From Vibrio fortis (GTDB lineage Bacteria > Pseudomonadota > Gammaproteobacteria > Enterobacterales > Vibrionaceae), in NCBI RefSeq assembly GCF_000695685.1, contig NZ_JFFR01000014.1, positions 34,077 through 98,076 on the forward strand: a DNA stretch of 64,000 nucleotides. Reading direction: 5' to 3'. The notes under the pieces were generated by a model. That model worked only from the letters and a program-made list of their open reading frames with translations. It was not told where the DNA came from and did no database searches. The first letter of the stretch is position 1; the number at the start of each line of letters is the position of its first letter. A program made the position numbers and the translations under genes. This document shows positions 58,994 to 64,000 of the stretch, piece after piece.

Positions 58994-60830
58994 GAACCGA
59001 GCTGAAAACAAGACGCAAATAAATTACAGTCAGGTTCAGCTCAATCAAGAAAAAGCCCAAATAACTACCATCATGGGCGTAGTGAACTGCTACCTGCGTG
59101 AATACGCGATACCGAACAAGCAAGTAGATTGGTGCTTCAGCTCAGCATCACTGCCGCAGACATTAAAAAGAAACTTTACGGCCAAACAACGTGTGGCAAT
59201 ACATCTCCCTCAGCAAAATCAGACGCAAGAGAGTGGCTTGTTAGTCTTGCCTGTTGAATACGTCAGTAGCCTAGGAAAGGTAAAACTTTCAGATTCACCT
59301 TGGTCGAAAACGGCTGGTGCTGGCTGGTCAAAATTAGACGCAACCCAAACCCTAACACTGTTGCTCAATTACCTTAAACAAGTGTTAATGATCCCTTTCA
59401 ACCATGAGTTGATCGAACAAATGCAGAACAGCTTGCTGGTCACCGAGCAATTCCTAAACGCCGACAGTACACTCCAGCAGCATAATGCCTTTATCGCGTC
59501 AGAACAGTCACTCCTCTGGGGACACACTTTTCACCCGACACCGAAAAGTCGTTCTGGTGTAAGTATGGATGATTTACTTGCTTGCTCTCCGGAAGTTGGC
59601 GCGAAGGTGCCTCTGTATTGGTTTGAGGTGGAGGCAGCTTTACTGGATATATTACGCTCAGATACGCGTACATCACCTAAAGCGATGCTCGAACAATTGG
59701 CCCCAAAAGAAAGTGATTCAGAATCAAAATTACTTTATCCGTGCCACCCATGGGAAAGCTACACACTTCTACAAAACCCAGCAGTTCAACGTGCGATTGA
59801 ACAAGGAAAAATTACACCATTAGGCCTAGGTGGAGACAAACTGTTACCCACTTCATCCGTGCGCACTCTCTATCACCCAGATATGGAATGGTTTGCTAAG
59901 TTTTCCATCAATGTACGTTTGACCAACTGTGTTCGCAAAAATGCATGGTATGAACTCGACAGTGCCGTTCAGTTAACCTCAATTCTACGTTCGATAAAAG
60001 AGAGCGAGCAGCTACGTAACCCCATATTCAAAGTGATGAGTGAGCCATACGCAACAACACTCAATCTAGAATCTATCGCAGGGCAAGAGCCTAACGACAT
60101 CATAAAAGCTCGTGAATCATTTGGCATTTTGTATCGCGAGAACTTCACACTTAGTGAAACCGACGTTCTACAACCGACGTTGGCTGGTTCGCTGTTTGCC
60201 TATGATCGAGAAGGAAATAGCTGTATAGCTACCCAGCTAAAACACAAAGCAAAAGCAACACAAAGCCAGTATGAAAGTGTCGCAACCTTGTGGTTTGAGC
60301 GCTACTTGCATTGCTTGGTTCCAGGCGTGTTTAACTACTACTTCAAACATGGAGTCGCATTCGAACCTCATCTACAAAACACGCTGATTGGTTTTGAACA
60401 AGGCATGCCATGTTGCGTGTGGATTCGTGATTTAGAAGGTACAAAATTGCTACCTGAATTTTGGCCTTCAGAGACATTACAACAGCTTTCAGAACGAGCT
60501 CGACAATCGGTTTACTACAGTCGAGAGCAAGGTTGGAATCGCATTGGTTACTGCACCTTTATTAACAACATCAGTGAGGCCATATTCTTTATTGCTGAGG
60601 GAGACGCCAAACTTGAAGAGACGTTGTGGGAACTATTGAAAGAATCCATTGTTCGATGGCAGTCAATCAATGGCAAGCAACCAGAGTTAGTTGCGTTACT
60701 TGATGGCGGCTTCTTCCCAAGTAAGAACAACTTTACAACTCGCTTGATGCAAAACGCCGACAAAGAGTCGGGGTACACGCTAATTGCGACGCCGTGGGCG
60801 ACTCTAAACACTGGAGAAAATCATGACTAA
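58965..60830 (+). CDS. pvsD: PvsD, NIS siderophore synthetase (IucA/IucC family)
   Basis: 621 residues from ATG 58965 (MLNNHSYPTENRA); the frame opens four codons earlier at TTG. Second IucA/IucC enzyme of the pathway: GHTFHPTPKSRSGVS (about 180-194), YPCHPWESYTLL, TSSVRTLYHPDMEWFAKFSINVRLTN (about 295-320) and GVAFEPHLQNTLIGFEQGMPC (about 463-483). It forms the other citrate linkage of vibrioferrin. Start lies inside the end of pvsC; end overlaps pvsE by 8 nt. Confidence 0.92.
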   Translation: MLNNHSYPTENRAENKTQINYSQVQLNQEKAQITTIMGVVNCYLREYAIPNKQVDWCFSSASLPQTLKRNFTAKQRVAIHLPQQNQTQESGLLVLPVEYVSSLGKVKLSDSPWSKTAGAGWSKLDATQTLTLLLNYLKQVLMIPFNHELIEQMQNSLLVTEQFLNADSTLQQHNAFIASEQSLLWGHTFHPTPKSRSGVSMDDLLACSPEVGAKVPLYWFEVEAALLDILRSDTRTSPKAMLEQLAPKESDSESKLLYPCHPWESYTLLQNPAVQRAIEQGKITPLGLGGDKLLPTSSVRTLYHPDMEWFAKFSINVRLTNCVRKNAWYELDSAVQLTSILRSIKESEQLRNPIFKVMSEPYATTLNLESIAGQEPNDIIKARESFGILYRENFTLSETDVLQPTLAGSLFAYDREGNSCIATQLKHKAKATQSQYESVATLWFERYLHCLVPGVFNYYFKHGVAFEPHLQNTLIGFEQGMPCCVWIRDLEGTKLLPEFWPSETLQQLSERARQSVYYSREQGWNRIGYCTFINNISEAIFFIAEGDAKLEETLWELLKESIVRWQSINGKQPELVALLDGGFFPSKNNFTTRLMQNADKESGYTLIATPWATLNTGENHD

Positions 60831-62025
60831 GCCAACTCTGCTTCCTTCTCACATCGAGCAAGAAATAAAACAACTCGCGAACCAGCAGAATCAGCCGTTA
60901 TGCGCTTACCTATATGACATTAATGCGCTTGAACAGCACATCAAGCAGATGCGTCATGTATTACCCAAAAACGTAGAGTTGTTTTATGCCGCAAAGGCCA
61001 ACCCTTCTGCACCAATCTTGAGCACCTTGGCGCCTTACGTTGATGGGTTTGAAGCGGCATCTGGCGGTGAACTTAGCCACCTTCAGCAGCAAGAGCTTAA
61101 TAAACCGCTGATCTTTGGTGGTCCAGGGAAGATGCCAAGCGAATTAGAACAAGCAATACAACTTGATGTGGATGCCATCCATGTAGAAAGTATTACAGAA
61201 CTTCAGCGCATTGGAGTTTTAACACAAAAGTTGAATCGACCCGCTTCCGTCTTTCTGCGCATGAATATCGATATTGGTGACATCACGCTCAGCAAGCTAG
61301 CCATGGGCGGAAAGCCGACTCCATTTGGTTTCGATGAAGCTGAATTGGATAACGCCATCATGTATCTACGTGATTTCCCGCTAATAGAGTTGAAAGGCTT
61401 CCACTTTCACCTGATGTCACATCAACTCGATGTTGGTCGTCACTTAGCACTCGTTCAACGTTATTTCCAAGTGGTTAAACAGTGGAAAGAACAATACTCG
61501 CTAGAAGATCTCATTATTAACCTCGGTGGAGGCATGGGGATCAATTACCAAGATCCTAGCCAACATTTCCCGTGGATAGAGTTTTGCGACAAATTAGAAT
61601 TCTTAATCGCTGAAGAACACATGCAAGATTGGAAACTACGCTTTGAGTGTGGACGATATATATCTGCGCCGTGCGGCTACTATGTGATGGAAGTGTTAGA
61701 CATCAAACATAATCTGGGCGAAAACTTTGTGATTGCTCGTGGCGGCACGCATCATTTCCGTACACCAGCAGCACAAAACCATGATCACCCTTTTGCCGTC
61801 GTCCACAATCAGCAGCACTCAACGATTTCGAACCCAATCCACCACACTACTGCCAATTTAGTTGGTCAGTTATGTACACCAAAAGATGTACTCGCTCGAA
61901 ACCAAAACATTGAGTACATCGACATAGGTGATTATCTTGTGTTCACCTTAGCAGGAGCATATGCATGGAACATTTCTCACCAGAACTTTTTGATGCATGA
62001 GCCGCCTGTGTTTCATTACTTTTAG
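60823..62025 (+). CDS. pvsE: PvsE, PLP-dependent decarboxylase (alanine-racemase fold)
   Basis: 400 residues. Group IV decarboxylase of the LysA/DapDC fold: PLP lysine K58 in ELFYAAKANP, glycine-rich PLP-phosphate loop INLGGGMGINY (about 226-236), HFHLMSHQLD region, and the C-terminal GAYAWNISHQNFLMH. In vibrioferrin synthesis it is thought to decarboxylate serine (O-citryl-serine) to provide the ethanolamine part. ATGACTAA overlap with pvsD, then a strong terminator, so it closes the operon. Confidence 0.92.
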   Translation: MTKPTLLPSHIEQEIKQLANQQNQPLCAYLYDINALEQHIKQMRHVLPKNVELFYAAKANPSAPILSTLAPYVDGFEAASGGELSHLQQQELNKPLIFGGPGKMPSELEQAIQLDVDAIHVESITELQRIGVLTQKLNRPASVFLRMNIDIGDITLSKLAMGGKPTPFGFDEAELDNAIMYLRDFPLIELKGFHFHLMSHQLDVGRHLALVQRYFQVVKQWKEQYSLEDLIINLGGGMGINYQDPSQHFPWIEFCDKLEFLIAEEHMQDWKLRFECGRYISAPCGYYVMEVLDIKHNLGENFVIARGGTHHFRTPAAQNHDHPFAVVHNQQHSTISNPIHHTTANLVGQLCTPKDVLARNQNIEYIDIGDYLVFTLAGAYAWNISHQNFLMHEPPVFHYF

Positions 62026-62106
62026 ATAAAGCAACAGATTCAATATTGCGTTATTAATGACTAAATAAAGGTCAACTACACGCTTGATTTTTGGTCTCCA
62101 CATACG

Positions 62107-62139
62107 GAAACGCCCCAAGTTATTAGCTTTGGGCGTTTC
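62107..62139. terminator. Bidirectional terminator after pvsE
   Basis: GAAACGCCC-n-AAG/CTT-n-GGGCGTTTC with a 7-nt loop, CTTCT tail, between convergent pvsE and the GNAT gene. Confidence 0.85.
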
Positions 62140-62170
62140 TTCTAACAAACTGGTTTACGACAACCGAGCG

Positions 62171-62602
62171 TTAAAGTGTCATATGCAAAATCGGAAAAGG
62201 TTTTCCCATATCATCTAGTGGTGAACGTGATACAACTTTGAATCCCATATGCTGATAGAAACCTACCGCTTGTGGATTTTGTTCGTTCACATCAACTTGG
62301 GTTGCGCCTAAATGCTCAATAGCATATTGCAACAGCGCTTTACCCACTCCCTGCCCCCTTGCGTCATCTAAAATGAACAGCATCTCAATCTTTGATTCGT
62401 GAATTCCCACGAATCCAACAATAGAGCCGCTTTCATTTTTCACACATCTTAAGGTAACAGCAGGAAAGGCTTGTTCCATGATGATAGGCTTAAAAAACTC
62501 AATATCTTCTTCTGTTATGAAGTCATGAGTTGCTCGGACTGAATTTTCCCAAACATTAAGCATTTCAGCGTAATTTTCAGGAAGCACATTTTCTACAATC
62601 AT
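62171..62602 (-). CDS. GNAT-family N-acetyltransferase (YjaB-like)
   Basis: 143 residues. Opening ENYAEMLNVWENSVRATHDFITEEDI is shared by YjaB-type GNATs; ILDDARGQGVGKALLQYAIEHLG (about 78-100) is the acetyl-CoA loop (R/QxxGxG/A) and NPQAVGFYQHMGFKVVSRSPLDD (about 108-130) motif B. Substrate unknown. Convergent with pvsE, so not part of the siderophore operon. Good family confidence. Confidence 0.88.
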   Translation of the reverse strand: MIVENVLPENYAEMLNVWENSVRATHDFITEEDIEFFKPIIMEQAFPAVTLRCVKNESGSIVGFVGIHESKIEMLFILDDARGQGVGKALLQYAIEHLGATQVDVNEQNPQAVGFYQHMGFKVVSRSPLDDMGKPFPILHMTL

Positions 62603-62893
62603 CGTATTTCTCGTGGGTTAACGGATATCAATGTGCAGCCGCGAACGTTAATTTTAACTGACAAGATGTACCTGCGTCTATCAAACTAACCTCGTTATAC
62701 AATGAGGCAAATAGAACTCGAAATAAATACCGCTTCCACAGTCAACTAACAGCATTGGAGAACCATTACCTTTGGCGTTTTGACGCTGCATTCTTTTAGA
62801 ACCAATATACCTTTTAAAAAGTCGTATTTAAGTAGCGAAATCGTAATTCCTGTTCTTTAATCAGTAAGATACAAGGACAGTTAGGTTAGGTTT

Positions 62894-64000
62894 ATGAAAA
62901 AGAACGAAGTTGGTACTAAGGCGCGCAGAAATGAACAGCCCGCTAAGACTCAAATTGATGACAAACGAAATAAAACTAAGAAAAAAAGCATCAAAATATT
63001 CTCAATTTCAAGGGTGCGAGTGCCGCTGTCTAACAGTCCGATGCTAATTCTCCCATCCTTACATCTTGAACCATCAGATGAACAAGCAAGCACAACGAAC
63101 ATACTAGATACTCAATCTAAAGAAAACTCAAGCCAAGCAAGTGATTTGGGGCATCAACCGAGAAACACGGAAGATTCATTAAATCCAGAAGCACCTTCTT
63201 CAGCCCAACCAGAAGAACATTCGCAAGTAAACTTAACTAAAGACGCTAAGAGTACTCCGCTTACTCCTTCGCACCATCTATCGCCACATAACCAAACAAC
63301 GAGTCACAATTTTGAGCAACACACCACGCTGCCTCCGAAGGGAGTGATTCACGGTTCTCAGACAACAACACACCATACACCAATCAACCCGTCGACTTCG
63401 AATAATGCGGCTGCGAAAGTTAGCAGTGCCACCGTAAATGTTGATGAGACTGATACCGTAGTGACAACTTCAGGTACGCTAACCAGTATTGATATTGATA
63501 ATCAAAACAATACTTTTACACCTGATTCGATCAAAGGCACATATGGCAATCTAACCATTGATGCCAATGGCCACTGGGTGTTTACCGCCAACAGCGCATT
63601 CAACCGACTCAACGTTGGCGACAAGGTTGAGGAGACGTTTACGGTAACGTCTGTCGATGGCACACCATCCACTATTAAAGTGACCATCAATGGCACCAAT
63701 GACGCCGCAACGGTTAGCAGTGCCACTGTGACCGTCGATGAAACTGACTCTGCGGTAACGACTTCAGGCACGTTAATTAGCACCGACATTGATAATCCGG
63801 ATAACACCTTTACGCCAGACTCCATTACGGGCACCCATGGTGACTTGACCATTGATGCCAATGGTCACTGGGTGTTCACCGCTAACAGTGCATTTAACCA
63901 ACTTAATGTCGGCGACAAGGTTGAAGAATCATTTACGGTAACGTCTGTCGATGGCACACCATCCACTATTAAAGTGACCATCAATGGTACCAATGATGCC
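62894..64000 (+). CDS. Large VCBS-repeat surface protein, 5' end (runs off window)
   Basis: Open frame of 369 codons from ATG 62894 with no stop to the end of the window. Basic N-terminal part (about 1-35, KKNEVGTKARRNEQP...KTKKKS), no classic signal peptide, then a Pro/Thr/Ser/His/Gln-rich linker (about 60-170) and, from residue about 176, tandem VCBS-like domains of 98 residues (SSATVTVDETDSAVTTSGTL, then DANGHWVFTANSAFN and FTVTSVDGTPSTIKVTINGTNDA). Such proteins are usually type I-secreted adhesins, retained at the surface by their N-terminus. The 291 bp before it hold no other gene; AGG-rich site before ATG. Confidence 0.85.
   Translation, partial: MKKNEVGTKARRNEQPAKTQIDDKRNKTKKKSIKIFSISRVRVPLSNSPMLILPSLHLEPSDEQASTTNILDTQSKENSSQASDLGHQPRNTEDSLNPEAPSSAQPEEHSQVNLTKDAKSTPLTPSHHLSPHNQTTSHNFEQHTTLPPKGVIHGSQTTTHHTPINPSTSNNAAAKVSSATVNVDETDTVVTTSGTLTSIDIDNQNNTFTPDSIKGTYGNLTIDANGHWVFTANSAFNRLNVGDKVEETFTVTSVDGTPSTIKVTINGTNDAATVSSATVTVDETDSAVTTSGTLISTDIDNPDNTFTPDSITGTHGDLTIDANGHWVFTANSAFNQLNVGDKVEESFTVTSVDGTPSTIKVTINGTNDA
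63419..64000 (+). repeat. Tandem VCBS coding repeats, 294-bp period
   Basis: The GTTAGCAGTGCCAC start recurs at 63419 and 63713, exactly 294 bp apart, and a stretch of about 50 bp around 63642 and 63936 is essentially identical. The array continues past the window; a third unit would start at 64007. Confidence 0.9.

Noticed and set aside
63502..63861. Minus-strand 119-codon frame in the VCBS repeats
   Set aside because: It is the antisense shadow of the repeated coding units and repeats with the same 294-bp period.

Overview
The window looks like a piece of a Vibrio genome, probably of the V. parahaemolyticus/V. alginolyticus/V. splendidus kind. The clearest marker is a complete vibrioferrin siderophore locus, with biosynthesis genes on the plus strand and uptake genes on the minus strand. 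A second secDF pair, a Na+/sugar symporter of the SSS family and a VCBS-repeat adhesin fit a marine gammaproteobacterium. I saw no rRNA, tRNA, CRISPR array or complete insertion sequence. The sequence is chromosomal in character, with many divergent regulator/target pairs separated by good hairpin terminators.

Layout. 1-7.2 kb (minus strand): an outer-membrane barrel protein, a likely chaA-dedA-mgtE ion-transport operon, and an accessory secD-secF pair. 7.4-13.4 kb: an orphan small gene, a metallo-beta-lactamase-fold alkylsulfatase relative that has lost most metal ligands, a membrane protein, a zincin-like protein, and four minus-strand accessory genes whose stop codons sit in attC-like core motifs (possible decayed gene cassettes). 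13.5-21.8 kb: an alpha-galactoside module (Na+ symporter, GH36 alpha-galactosidase, divergent LacI regulator with three operator-like sites), then an MFS transporter divergent from an OprB-type porin. 21.9-28.8 kb: a MocR-type regulator divergent from an EamA exporter, a Fic protein, and an intact alkylsulfatase divergent from a LysR regulator.

28.9-31.1 kb: an accessory run (P-loop kinase, ElaA-like GNAT, DJ-1/PfpI, frameshifted DUF2867-like gene). 31.3-37.7 kb: an RND efflux permease and adaptor under a divergent TetR regulator, then a lone tyrosine recombinase with a 28-bp palindrome at its start. 37.8-46.3 kb: GNAT, TauE/SafE exporter, the mesX-mesD oxygen-dependent methionine synthase pair, PhzF-like isomerase, a putative lipoprotein, a DUF2391-like membrane protein, and a LysR/enoyl-CoA hydratase divergent pair with a strong leader stem-loop. 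46.4-62.0 kb: the vibrioferrin locus, psuA-pvuA-pvuB-pvuC-pvuD-pvuE leftward and pvsA-pvsB-pvsC-pvsD-pvsE rightward, with a Fur-box-like site between them. 62.2-64 kb: a GNAT gene, then the 5' end of a large VCBS-repeat surface protein that runs off the window.

The strongest well-understood systems are vibrioferrin synthesis/uptake and MesX/MesD. The items most worth a second look are the degenerate alkylsulfatase paralogue, the repeated motif around secDF, the attC-like junctions, the solo recombinase with its palindrome, and the stem-loop in front of the enoyl-CoA hydratase gene. No wholly new multi-gene system could be demonstrated from sequence alone.
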